Positions 1 through 7,941 of a DNA stretch of 34,845 nt are shown here, piece by piece. Made by a program: the position numbers and the translations under genes. Positions within the stretch are counted from its first letter, which is position 1, and each line of letters starts with the position of its first letter. Source of the stretch: Spyradenecus sp045634445 (lineage in GTDB: Bacteria > Verrucomicrobiota > Kiritimatiellia > RFP12 > DVOR01); assembly GCA_045634445.1 (NCBI GenBank), contig JAZRAG010000005.1, positions 1 through 34,845 on the forward strand, written 5' to 3'. Under the pieces are notes generated by a model. It ran no database searches. It saw only the letters and a program-made list of their open reading frames with translations, and had not been told where the DNA came from.

Positions 1-16
1 TTGCTTTGTCAAAATC

Positions 17-22
17 TACAAT
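17..22 (+). promoter_or_regulatory. Possible -10 box upstream of the hydrogenase operon
   Basis: TACAAT matches a sigma-70 -10 hexamer at five of six positions. It sits 61 bases before the hydC start. The matching -35 would fall outside the window, and unlike the other promoters here there is no TGn extension, so this is tentative. Confidence 0.25.
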
Positions 23-33
23 AACACTCAGGA

Positions 34-53
34 ACGGGGAGGACGCTTCCCGT
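34..53 (+). other. Hairpin in the hydC leader
   Basis: ACGGGGAG and CTTCCCGT pair over 8 bp (one G-U) around a GACG tetraloop. No T-run follows, so it is not a classical terminator. It may be a structured 5' leader or the remains of an upstream terminator. Confidence 0.35.
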
Positions 54-82
54 GCATGTATTAAGATTAAGGAGAGACTCCA

Positions 83-559
83 ATGAGTCAGGAAACAAAG
101 ACGCTTACGCCGGAATTGCGCGCATTTATTCAGGAATGGAAGCCGCGTCCAGGTAATTTGATTATGGTGTTACACCGCATCCAACAAACGTATGGTTATA
201 TGCCGCGTGAAATTGTGTTGGAGCTTGCCGACTTATTGGAAGTGCCGCTCGCAAAGATTTATGGCGTGATCACCTTCTACAACTTCTTCAAGTTGAAGCA
301 GCCTGGTCGCAATTTGATTCAGGTTTGCTTAGGCACCGCTTGCTACCTCAAGGGCGGCGATGACATTATGAAGGCGCTTGAACAAGAACTCGGCGTCGGC
401 GTTAACACTGTAACGCCTGATGGCGAATTCTCCACCGAAGCGGTGCGTTGCTTGGGATGCTGTGGTTTAGCTCCCGTGATTGTGATCAATGGCGAAGTAT
501 TCGGCAAGGTCACCAAGGCAATGTTGCCCGGCATCTTGGATAAGTTCCGCAACAAGTAA
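83..559 (+). CDS. hydC: NAD-linked [FeFe]-hydrogenase gamma subunit (NuoE-like, HydC/HndA)
   Basis: This is the small 24-kDa-type subunit of a multimeric cytoplasmic hydrogenase and carries one [2Fe-2S] cluster that relays electrons to the NuoF-like subunit. The 158-residue protein has a helical N-terminal region (about 1-75) followed by a thioredoxin-like fold. The four expected ligands are C82 and C87 (C-x4-C) and C123 and C127 (C-x3-C), as in the NuoE/HndA family, and the length is normal. The ATG is preceded by AAGGAGAG. It is first of three adjacent genes, 10 bases ahead of hydB. A complex I NuoE is the alternative, but the hydA catalytic subunit two genes downstream makes the hydrogenase assignment much more likely. 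Confidence 0.93.
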   Translation: MSQETKTLTPELRAFIQEWKPRPGNLIMVLHRIQQTYGYMPREIVLELADLLEVPLAKIYGVITFYNFFKLKQPGRNLIQVCLGTACYLKGGDDIMKALEQELGVGVNTVTPDGEFSTEAVRCLGCCGLAPVIVINGEVFGKVTKAMLPGILDKFRNK

Positions 560-569
560 GGAGCCTGTC

Positions 570-2429
570 ATGTCCGAAAAACTTACACGTGAATCTCTTG
601 ACGCTTTGCGCGCTCGTTTGGTGGCTGCTAATCAGCAGGATGCCGCGGGTGGCAAGCAGTATTTGCTCGTTTGCGGTGGTACCGCTTGCGACTCCAACAA
701 TGGTTTGGCGCTCTACGCTGCACTCAAGCAGGCTGCAGAATACGCTTCTGCAAATGTGAGCATCGTGCGTACGGGTTGTATGGGTTTCTGCGAACGTGGT
801 CCCATCGTGAAGGTCCTCCCTTCTGATACTTTCTATGTTGACGTCAAGCCTGAAGACGCTGCCGCTATTATCAATGAACACATCGTTGGCGGCAAGGTCG
901 TTACGCGCTTGCTTTATGATAAATCTCAGGCTGAAGCTGGTCGTGAAGGTCAGGATATTGACTTCTACGCTAAGCAGAAGCGCATTGTGCTCCGTAACTG
1001 CGGCTTGATCAATCCTGAAAAGATTGAAGACTACATCGCTCATGACGGTTACTTGGGTCTTGAAAAGGCTCTCTTTGAAATGACGCCTGAAAGCATCATT
1101 CAAGAAGTGCTTGACTCTGGTTTGCGTGGTCGTGGTGGCGCAGGCTTCCCTACGGGCAAGAAGTGGCAGTTCTCCGCAGCAGTCCAAGCTGACCAGAAGT
1201 ACATCGTCTGTAACGCAGACGAAGGCGACCCTGGCGCTTACATGGACCGCTCCACCCTTGAAGGCGACCCCCATTCAATTCTCGAAGCAATGATGATTGC
1301 TGGTCGCGCAACGGGCGCAACGAAGGGTTTTGTTTACATTCGCGCTGAATATCCGCTCGCAATTAAACGCTTGCAGATCGCTATTGAACAGGCTCGCGAA
1401 TACGGCTTGTTGGGTTGCGAAAACATCCTCGGCACCGATTTCACCTTCGACATTGAACTTCGCTTCGGCGCTGGCGCATTCGTTTGCGGTGAAGAAACGG
1501 CTCTCTTGGCCTCCATTGAAGGCAAGCGTGGCCAGCCCACCCCTCGTCCACCCTTCCCTGCTGTGAAGGGTCTTTGGGGTAAGCCCACGATTATCAACAA
1601 CGTGGAAACCCTCGCAAACATCGCAGTGATTATCACGAAGGGCGCCAAGTGGTTTAGCTCTATCGGTACAGCTACGAGCAAGGGCACCAAGGTTTTCGCA
1701 TTGACGGGTAAGGTCAAGAATTCGGGCCTTATTGAAGTGCCGATGGGTATTACGCTTCGCGAAATTATCTTTGATATCGGTGGCGGCATTCCGAATGGCC
1801 GAGTCTTCAAGGCTGCTCAGACGGGTGGTCCTTCTGGTGGCATGATTCCGCCGGAATTCCTTGATATGCCCATTGACTACGAATCGCTCGCAAAGATTGG
1901 CTCTATCATGGGCTCTGGCGGTTTGATTGTCATGGATGACACCGACTGCATCGTCGACGTGGCAAAGTTCTACCTTGAATTCACCGTGGATGAAAGCTGC
2001 GGTAAGTGCATGCCTTGCCGTATCGGTGGTCGTGCGCTTCTCAATACGCTTACGCGCATTTCTGATGGCCGTGGCGAGCCCGATGATATTCAGAAGATGC
2101 GTGACATCTGCGATGCAATGAATCGTGCTTCTCTCTGCGGCTTGGGCCAGACGGCTTCCAACCCTGTACAGGCGATGTTGCGTTACTTCATGGATGAAGT
2201 GCTCGCTCATATCAACGATCGCAAGTGCCCTGCTGGCAAGTGTAAGAAGTTGGTCCAATATCGTATTAATCCCTCTCGCTGCGTGGGTTGTACGATGTGT
2301 GCTCGCGTCTGCCCTGTGGATGCTATCGCGGGCAAGGTTAAAGAAAAGCACGTCATTGATCCGCAGAAGTGCGTAAAGTGCGGTCAGTGCTACAACACTT
2401 GTAAGTTGCGCGCCATTGAACTTGCCTAA
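570..2429 (+). CDS. hydB: NAD-linked [FeFe]-hydrogenase beta subunit (NuoF-like, HydB)
   Basis: This is the FMN- and NAD(H)-binding subunit of a trimeric hydrogenase, 619 residues. In order it has: a thioredoxin-like [2Fe-2S] domain (about 30-115; C35, C40, C70, C74); the 51-kDa flavoprotein core with glycine-rich RGRGGAGFPTG (186-196) and CNADEGDPGAY (214-224); an SLBB region; the NuoF [4Fe-4S] site (C477, C480, C483, C523); and a C-terminal two-cluster ferredoxin (C571/574/577/581 and C601/604/607/611). This is the fused layout of Thermotoga-type HydB; in Desulfovibrio the first domain is a separate HndB. An ATG 10 bases after hydC with AAGGAG overlapping the hydC stop is chosen over a longer upstream frame inside hydC. 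The architecture is that of electron-bifurcating complexes using NADH plus ferredoxin, but bifurcation itself is inferred. Confidence 0.94.
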   Translation: MSEKLTRESLDALRARLVAANQQDAAGGKQYLLVCGGTACDSNNGLALYAALKQAAEYASANVSIVRTGCMGFCERGPIVKVLPSDTFYVDVKPEDAAAIINEHIVGGKVVTRLLYDKSQAEAGREGQDIDFYAKQKRIVLRNCGLINPEKIEDYIAHDGYLGLEKALFEMTPESIIQEVLDSGLRGRGGAGFPTGKKWQFSAAVQADQKYIVCNADEGDPGAYMDRSTLEGDPHSILEAMMIAGRATGATKGFVYIRAEYPLAIKRLQIAIEQAREYGLLGCENILGTDFTFDIELRFGAGAFVCGEETALLASIEGKRGQPTPRPPFPAVKGLWGKPTIINNVETLANIAVIITKGAKWFSSIGTATSKGTKVFALTGKVKNSGLIEVPMGITLREIIFDIGGGIPNGRVFKAAQTGGPSGGMIPPEFLDMPIDYESLAKIGSIMGSGGLIVMDDTDCIVDVAKFYLEFTVDESCGKCMPCRIGGRALLNTLTRISDGRGEPDDIQKMRDICDAMNRASLCGLGQTASNPVQAMLRYFMDEVLAHINDRKCPAGKCKKLVQYRINPSRCVGCTMCARVCPVDAIAGKVKEKHVIDPQKCVKCGQCYNTCKLRAIELA

Positions 2430-2440
2430 GGAATACGACC

Positions 2441-4204
2441 ATGGAAGAAGCAAAGAAAATGATTCATTTGGAAATCAACGGCATTGCCGTGGAAGTTCCT
2501 GCAGGCACCACGATTCTTGAAGCTGCTCGCAAAGTCGCGGTTAAGATTCCTACGCTCTGCCATCACCCCGACGTTCGCGCTTGGGCCGCATGCGGCATCT
2601 GCGTGGTGCGTAATGGCAATTCTCCGAAGTTGCTCCGCGCTTGCTGCACGGAAGTAGCTGAAGGCATGCAAATCACCACGCACGATCCTGACATTGTGCA
2701 GATTCGTAAGACGGTGGTGGAATTGATTCTCAGCACGCACCCGAATGATTGCTTGCGTTGCCCGCGTTCTGGCAACTGCGAATTGCAGCGCGTGGCGGCA
2801 GATTTTGGCATCCGTGAAGTGCCGTTCCCGCGTCCTGCAATTGAGCACATCGAACGCGACACGAGCACGCCTTCGATCGTGCTTGAGCCAGATAAGTGCA
2901 TCAAGTGCGGCCGCTGCGCCATCGTTTGCCAGGAAATGCAGAATGTGTGGGCTTTGGAATTCATCGGTCGCGGTGAAAAGATGAAGATCGCTCCTGCCGC
3001 AGATGTCCCCTTGAATGACTCTCCGTGTATCAAGTGCGGTCAGTGCTCTGCACACTGCCCTGTTGGCGCCATCTACGAAAAGGATGAAACGGCCAAGGTG
3101 TGGAATGCGCTTCGCGATCCTGAACGCTACACCACGGTGCAGATTGCTCCTGCAGTGCGTGTGGCATTGGGTGAAGCTTTCGGCATGAAGCCGGGCGAAC
3201 TTTCCACTGGCAAGATTTACACCGCATTGCGCCGTTTGGGCTTCGAAGCTGTCTTTGACACGAACTTCTCTGCCGACCTCACCATCATGGAAGAAGGCAC
3301 TGAATTCGTCCAGCGCTTTACGCAGGGTGGCGAGCTCCCGCTCATCACGTCTTGCTGCCCCTCGTGGACGGACTGGATGGAAAAGTATGCGACCGACTTC
3401 ATCCCGAATTTCTCTACGGCTAAGAGCCCGCAGCAGATGCTTGGTGTGATGGCTAAGACCTACTTTGCAGAGAAGATGGGCATTAACCCTGCTTCGATGT
3501 ACATGGTCTCTATCATGCCGTGCACGGCTAAGAAGTACGAAATCACGCGTTCTGACGAAATGCACGCTTCTGGCTACCAGGACGTGGACGTGGTGCTCAC
3601 CACACGCGAACTCGCTCGTATGATTAAGATCGCAGGCCTTGATTTCAATAATCTTCCTGAAAGTGAAGCCGACTCTATCCTCGGTGAATACACTGGCGCT
3701 GGTACGCTCTTCGGTGCGACTGGTGGCGTGATGGAAGCGGCTCTCCGCTCTGCTTACTACCTTATTACAAAGGAAGAACTCGCAGACGTGAACTTCACGC
3801 AGGTGCGCGGCTTGGAAGGCGTCAAGGAAGCTACCATTGACATCAAGGGTACGAAGGTTTCCATCGCTGTCGCTCACCAGATGGGTAATGTGGAGCAGGT
3901 CCTCAAGGCTATCCGCGAAGATCGTGCCGCAGGCCGTCCGCCGCGTTGGCAGTTCATTGAAGTGATGGCCTGCCGCGGTGGTTGCATCGGTGGCGGTGGT
4001 CAGCCTACGCTTGCTACGGACGAAATCCGTAAGATGCGCATGGAAGGTCTCTACAAGGATGACCGTGAAAAGACGATTCGTTGCTCGCACCAGAATCCTC
4101 AGATTGCCAAAATCTACGAAGATTTCTTGGGCGCACCTTGCAGCGAAAAGTCTCACCATCTCTTGCACACGCACTACACGGCTAAGCCCGTTTACGCGAA
4201 CTAA
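2441..4204 (+). CDS. hydA: [FeFe]-hydrogenase catalytic subunit (HydA/HndD)
   Basis: Catalyses reversible proton reduction to H2 at the H-cluster in the cytoplasm. The 587-residue protein is the size of HndD. It carries a plant-type [2Fe-2S] domain (C40, C51, C54, C68), a His-Cys3 [4Fe-4S] site (H100, C104, C107, C113), a two-cluster ferredoxin domain (C153/156/159/163 and C196/199/202/206) and the H-domain. All three H-cluster signatures are intact: TSCCPSW (303-309, with C305 the proton-transfer Cys and C306 a ligand), MPCTAKK (359-365, C361) and MACRGGCIGGGGQP (509-522, C511 and C515). A short C-terminal small-subunit-like tail follows. The ATG lies 11 bases after the hydB stop, with AAGGAA overlapping that stop. 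The HydEFG maturases are not in this window but would be required. Confidence 0.96.
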   Translation: MEEAKKMIHLEINGIAVEVPAGTTILEAARKVAVKIPTLCHHPDVRAWAACGICVVRNGNSPKLLRACCTEVAEGMQITTHDPDIVQIRKTVVELILSTHPNDCLRCPRSGNCELQRVAADFGIREVPFPRPAIEHIERDTSTPSIVLEPDKCIKCGRCAIVCQEMQNVWALEFIGRGEKMKIAPAADVPLNDSPCIKCGQCSAHCPVGAIYEKDETAKVWNALRDPERYTTVQIAPAVRVALGEAFGMKPGELSTGKIYTALRRLGFEAVFDTNFSADLTIMEEGTEFVQRFTQGGELPLITSCCPSWTDWMEKYATDFIPNFSTAKSPQQMLGVMAKTYFAEKMGINPASMYMVSIMPCTAKKYEITRSDEMHASGYQDVDVVLTTRELARMIKIAGLDFNNLPESEADSILGEYTGAGTLFGATGGVMEAALRSAYYLITKEELADVNFTQVRGLEGVKEATIDIKGTKVSIAVAHQMGNVEQVLKAIREDRAAGRPPRWQFIEVMACRGGCIGGGGQPTLATDEIRKMRMEGLYKDDREKTIRCSHQNPQIAKIYEDFLGAPCSEKSHHLLHTHYTAKPVYAN

Positions 4205-4224
4205 GCGACCTTTTTTCGCTTCTC

Positions 4225-4262
4225 AATGGCGTCTCCTCGCAAAGGAGACGCCATTATTTTAT
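4225..4262 (+). terminator. Rho-independent terminator of the hyd operon
   Basis: A perfect 12-bp stem (AATGGCGTCTCC pairing with GGAGACGCCATT) with a 7-base loop is followed by ATTTTAT. It starts 20 bases after the hydA stop. Confidence 0.85.
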
Positions 4263-4336
4263 AACTCTTTGAAATTCTTAAACTTATTCAAATTTAAAGA
4301 CTTTCAAATTAAACACCATTTTAACGCTTCGAAAGA

Positions 4337-4370
4337 AAGGCTTGTTTTGCGTTTGAAAACAAGCCTTTTT
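4337..4370 (+). terminator. AAGGCTTGTTTT-type hairpin (repeat family, terminator-like)
   Basis: AAGGCTTGTTTT (4337-4348) pairs perfectly over 12 bp with AAAACAAGCCTT (4356-4367) around a 7-base loop, and more T follow. The same word occurs near 4402-4413, in a broken hairpin at 9972-10001 and at 14996-15016. It lies well beyond the hydA terminator, so it is either a back-up terminator or a dispersed repeat. Confidence 0.6.
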
Positions 4371-4533
4371 GACAATCAATAAGGGTTGTTTTCAACTGCA
4401 AAAAGGCTTGTTTTTAAATTAGCCTAAATTTACCATTCGTTTTGTCGTTTTTCATCTCGTGATTTTAATGCCTGCTTTCCAAATATTTTCTTCATCTTCT
4501 CGCATCTTTATTACTACAATTAAATAAGAAATT

Positions 4534-4542
4534 TGCTATAAT
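4534..4542 (+). promoter_or_regulatory. Extended -10 promoter for nifU-nifS
   Basis: TGC-TATAAT gives a consensus -10 with the TGn extension. No good -35 is seen at 17 bp. The nifU ATG is 49 bases downstream. Confidence 0.6.
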
Positions 4543-4591
4543 AACGGAGAAAGTTTTCGTTATCGTTTTGACGCTTTATGAGGAACCCGCA

Positions 4592-5431
4592 ATGTGGGAT
4601 TATACAGATCAAGTAATGGACCATTTCCGTCATCCACGAAATGTTGGTGTCATTGAGAATCCTGACGGAAAAGCAACCGTTGGTTCATTGGCTTGTGGCG
4701 ATGCTTTAACCTTCATGTTTAATCTTGACGCAGAAGGCAAAATCGCAGAAGCGAAATTCCAGACTTTTGGCTGCGCAAGCGCCGTGGCATCAAGCTCTGC
4801 TTTGACCGAAATGGTCATTGGCAAAACGCTTGAAGAAGCCGAAAAGATTACCAATCGTGAAATCGCAGCCTATTTGGGCGGTTTACCAGACCAGAAAATG
4901 CACTGCTCGGTGATGGGTAAGGAAGCTTTAGAAGCAGCCATTCACAATTATCGCACCGGCGAAGAAAGCGTTGTACAGGTACACGAAGAGATCGTCTGCT
5001 CTTGCTTCGGTGTTTCGCGCGAAGAAATTGAACGTATCACACGCGAAAACAACTTGCATTCTGTGGATGAAGTCACAAACTACTGCAAGGCTGGCGGTGG
5101 TTGCGGCATGTGTCGCGATCGCATCCAGGAAATCGTGGATGAAGTCAATCACACCGCCGCTGCAGCAGCTGCTCCTGCGCCTGCAGCTAAGAAGATGACC
5201 GTTCTTCAGAAGATTAAGCTCATTGAACAGACGCTTGAAGAACAAGTGCGTCCCGTTTTGCGCAAAGATGGCGGTGATGTGGAATTGATTGACGTTGATG
5301 GCGACATCGTTCGCATCTCTTTCCGCGGTATGTGCGCAGGCTGCCGCAGCGCAGCATTGACGCGCGACAACTTGATCGCAACCGCTTTGCACGAATTTGT
5401 TGACCCCGCAATCAAGGTCGTCATGGAGTAA
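4592..5431 (+). CDS. nifU: Three-domain NifU Fe-S cluster scaffold
   Basis: Scaffold on which Fe-S clusters are built from NifS-derived sulfur and passed to apoproteins. The 279-residue protein has the full NifU layout: an IscU-like domain (about 1-125; ligands C35, C61, C105 with D37), a BFD-type [2Fe-2S] domain (about 132-185; C136, C138, C171, C174), an Ala/Pro-rich linker (189-199), and an Nfu-type domain with CxxC (C248, C251). The ATG at 4592 is chosen because the protein then starts MWDYTDQVMDHF, as NifU usually does, with AGGA 8 bases upstream; an in-frame TTG at 4568 is less likely. nifS follows after 2 bases. No nitrogenase genes are present, so the pair is probably the general Fe-S system, which the neighbouring hydrogenase would draw on heavily. 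Confidence 0.95.
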   Translation: MWDYTDQVMDHFRHPRNVGVIENPDGKATVGSLACGDALTFMFNLDAEGKIAEAKFQTFGCASAVASSSALTEMVIGKTLEEAEKITNREIAAYLGGLPDQKMHCSVMGKEALEAAIHNYRTGEESVVQVHEEIVCSCFGVSREEIERITRENNLHSVDEVTNYCKAGGGCGMCRDRIQEIVDEVNHTAAAAAAPAPAAKKMTVLQKIKLIEQTLEEQVRPVLRKDGGDVELIDVDGDIVRISFRGMCAGCRSAALTRDNLIATALHEFVDPAIKVVME

Positions 5432-5433
5432 CC

Positions 5434-6606
5434 ATGTCTGAAGTGATTTATTTAGACAATAACGCGACCACGCGCCCTGCCCCAGAAGTTATTGAGGCGA
5501 TGATGCCCTACTTCTGCGATGCTTGGGGAAATCCCTCTAGCATGCACGCATTTGGTGGCCGGGTCGCACGTCCACTCGCAGAAGCGCGTGAAACCGTTGC
5601 GCAATTCCTCGGTGCAGAACGTCCCGAAGAAGTCCTCTTTGAAGGATGTGCCACGGAAGCAGACAATCACGCAATTCTCGGCGTCACCGCAGCATGGGGC
5701 CAACCTGGTACCATCATCACAAGCCGCGTGGAACATCCCGCCGTATTAGGCCCCTGCTTACGCTTGCGTGAACTCGGTCACAACGTGATTGAAATCGGCG
5801 TCAATAACGAAGGTCTCTTTGACTTAGAAGCTTACGAAGCCGCACTTGCCGCCACCCCTGGCCCTAAACTCGTCTCCGTGATGTGGGCCAACAACGAAAC
5901 AGGCGTCATTTTCCCCATTCGTAAGATCGCAGAACTCGGTAAAGCCGCTGGCGCGACCGTGCACACCGATGCCGTTCAAGCCGCTGGCAAAATTCCGATT
6001 AATGTCCAAGACGTGCCTGTTGATTTGCTCACCATTGCAGGTCATAAGATGCACGCACCTAAGGGTATCGGCGTTTTGTACATCCGTCGCGGCACACGCA
6101 TTAAGCCATTCGTACTCGGTGGTCACCAAGAACGCGGTCGCCGCGGTGGTACCGAAAACGTGCCGTACATTATCGGCATGGCAAAAGCGTGCGAATTGGC
6201 GACCGCCTCTCTCACCGACGGTTCTGAACAGCGCATTGCAACATTACGCGATAAATTGGAAGCAGGCCTTCTTGCAACCTGCCCTGATAGCCGCGTAAAC
6301 GGGTGCCGTACGTGCCGCGTACCAAACACGCTTAACATCTCCTTTGAGTACATTGAAGGCGAAAGTGTGCTTTATCACTTGAGCGATCGCGGCATTTGTG
6401 CAAGTTCAGGCTCTGCTTGCGCTGCTGGTAGCTTAGAACCTAGCCATGTGATTCGCGCGATGGGCGTGCCCTTTACCGCAGTCCACGGCTCTATTCGTTT
6501 TTCTCTCAGTCGTTATACAACGGAACGCGAAATTGATTTGACGCTTCGCCACGTCCCTGAAGTAGTGGCCGAAATGCGTGCATTATCCCCCTTTGTAAAA
6601 CACTGA
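5434..6606 (+). CDS. nifS: Cysteine desulfurase NifS/IscS
   Basis: PLP-dependent class V aminotransferase-fold enzyme that takes sulfur from L-cysteine and delivers it to NifU as persulfide. The 390-residue length is normal. It has the N-terminal YLDNNATT signature (6-13), the cofactor histidine in EHPAV (H101), the Schiff-base lysine in AGHKMHAPKG (K205), and the catalytic loop SSGSACAAG with C329. The RGGTEN motif (237-242) is also intact. Its start codon lies 2 bases after the nifU stop, so the two are almost certainly co-translated. NifS and IscS are hard to separate by sequence alone; pairing with a three-domain NifU supports the NifS name. Confidence 0.95.
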   Translation: MSEVIYLDNNATTRPAPEVIEAMMPYFCDAWGNPSSMHAFGGRVARPLAEARETVAQFLGAERPEEVLFEGCATEADNHAILGVTAAWGQPGTIITSRVEHPAVLGPCLRLRELGHNVIEIGVNNEGLFDLEAYEAALAATPGPKLVSVMWANNETGVIFPIRKIAELGKAAGATVHTDAVQAAGKIPINVQDVPVDLLTIAGHKMHAPKGIGVLYIRRGTRIKPFVLGGHQERGRRGGTENVPYIIGMAKACELATASLTDGSEQRIATLRDKLEAGLLATCPDSRVNGCRTCRVPNTLNISFEYIEGESVLYHLSDRGICASSGSACAAGSLEPSHVIRAMGVPFTAVHGSIRFSLSRYTTEREIDLTLRHVPEVVAEMRALSPFVKH

Positions 6607-6612
6607 AGATTG

Positions 6613-6631
6613 CCGCGCCCTATTAGCGCGG
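6613..6631 (+). other. Short hairpin after nifS
   Basis: CCGCGC and GCGCGG pair over 6 bp around a 7-base loop, 7 bases after the nifS stop. There is no T-run, so it may be an mRNA 3' stabiliser or weak attenuator between nifS and the porin gene. Confidence 0.4.
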
Positions 6632-6700
6632 AATGAAGACCTTGACTTGAGCATGTTGCCCAAGCGGCACATCCAAAAGATGATTGAAAGGCTCGTCTGA

Positions 6701-7864
6701 ATGAAACAACTCTGGCTTTTAGCCTCAGTTTTTTGTCTCACAACCCTTCTCACCGCACAAACGGTGCGCCCGCAGGGGCCCGTTGTTGTGGAGCGCGACA
6801 CGCGTCCTATCGTTGCATCTGAAGAAGATGACGATGGTGTCAATGACGCACGATTTTACATTGGTGCTGGCGCTGGTGGTATGCGTGTGCATCGGACAAA
6901 TGCGCCTAAACCTGGATCGGGCGTGCGCGGTGTTCAGCCTTATGTCATTCTTCGAGTAGGTTATGATTTTGCAGATAGTCCTTGGTCCATTGAAGGCCAC
7001 GGAATGTTTGGACATGCCAATACAAGCACTCATTGGGGTAACAAAAACTTCCATGGCGGTGGCGTAGAACTCCTCTACCACTTTGATCGTTATGCGCAGT
7101 TTGACCCCTTCGTAGCTTTTGGTGCGAGCCGTGAAAGCGCTAATAGTGCACCCTTTTGGCAAGATGGTCATCGTTCCCATAACTTCGCACAGGCGGGCAT
7201 CGGTGCATTTTGGCACTTTAGCGAAAAACTTTCGCTTCGCGGTGATATCCGTTATCACGTGGCGCTCTCCGATGATTATATGAGTTTCACCTCCGCAGAC
7301 ATTGGATTGACATACTTCATGGATGCTCACGGAGAAACGTCTGCTGATTATCTCACACCGCTCGCAACAGAACCAACGACTGAAATCGAACCCGATGCTT
7401 TAGCTTATGACGAAGCCTCTGAGTACAAGGACAAGTTGATTGACGTCACGCCCGATGGTTCTATTGATGAAATGAAGCTTGAACTTCGTTTGCAGTACGC
7501 CAAAGACACCTCCATTATTGAGCCGGTGAATTATCCTGCACTTGACGAACTTCTGCGCATCATGACCTTAGCCTTTGAAGCCAATCCGAGTGTATATGTC
7601 ACGATTGACGGTCATGCGGACCGTCAACACGGTTCTGATCACGCTTACAATCAGGCACTTTCTGAGGCTCGCACTAAGAGTGTCCTCAACTATCTTAGTA
7701 CGAATGGCATCCCTGCAAGCCGCATGAAAGCTGCAGGCCACTCCTTTGACCAACCCAAGGATCCTGTCAACTTGGATGACGGCACGCCCTCGAATCGTCG
7801 CACAGAAATCGTGATTCGCGGTGTAGATGAGGCCACCCGGGCAAAGATTCGCGCTAGGCAATAA
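6701..7864 (+). CDS. OmpA-family outer-membrane protein (beta-barrel plus peptidoglycan-binding domain)
   Basis: Probable structural porin linking the outer membrane to peptidoglycan. The 387-residue precursor begins with a clear signal peptide (about 1-19, hydrophobic LWLLASVFCLTTLL then TAQ). Residues about 45-210 read as alternating amphipathic strands with many aromatic residues, as in an 8-stranded OmpA-type barrel. An acidic linker (about 215-255) leads to a C-terminal OmpA domain containing ITIDGHAD-like (here VTIDGHADRQHGSD), a YNQALSEARTKSVLNYL helix and a final NRRTEIVIR strand, all family hallmarks. The ATG has AAAGG 9 bases upstream. No promoter was found in the 94-base gap after nifS. 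The envelope theme continues in the next two genes. Confidence 0.88.
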   Translation: MKQLWLLASVFCLTTLLTAQTVRPQGPVVVERDTRPIVASEEDDDGVNDARFYIGAGAGGMRVHRTNAPKPGSGVRGVQPYVILRVGYDFADSPWSIEGHGMFGHANTSTHWGNKNFHGGGVELLYHFDRYAQFDPFVAFGASRESANSAPFWQDGHRSHNFAQAGIGAFWHFSEKLSLRGDIRYHVALSDDYMSFTSADIGLTYFMDAHGETSADYLTPLATEPTTEIEPDALAYDEASEYKDKLIDVTPDGSIDEMKLELRLQYAKDTSIIEPVNYPALDELLRIMTLAFEANPSVYVTIDGHADRQHGSDHAYNQALSEARTKSVLNYLSTNGIPASRMKAAGHSFDQPKDPVNLDDGTPSNRRTEIVIRGVDEATRAKIRARQ

Positions 7865-7941
7865 ACCGTTTAACGAGGACACGCTCCAAGAAAAACGCCT
7901 CGTAAAGGTAAAGTAAGAACGAAAGACTACGGAGAAACGTT

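Larger units (their letters stand above)
4263..4591. other. AT-rich intergenic region between hydA and nifU
   Basis: No convincing gene is seen. The region holds a second terminator-like hairpin (4337-4367), a degenerate copy of the same word around 4402-4425, and the nifU promoter and ribosome-binding site at its right end. Confidence 0.6.

Noticed and set aside
489..569. Longer start for hydB inside hydC
   Set aside because: It would overlap hydC by 71 bases; the ATG at 570 has an ideal ribosome-binding site and gives the family N-terminus.
2426..4174. A 582-codon open frame on the minus strand opposite hydA
   Set aside because: It mirrors the codon pattern of hydA, which has complete catalytic motifs; the opposite frame has no ribosome-binding site or recognisable domain. 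The similar long frames opposite purL (25234-27687), gpmI (11521-12990) and the cytochrome gene (22046-22999) were rejected for the same reason.
6642..6670. Promoter for the OmpA-like gene from a TTGACT box
   Set aside because: TTGACT at 6642 resembles a -35, but the sequence at -10 spacing (CGGCAC) does not match.
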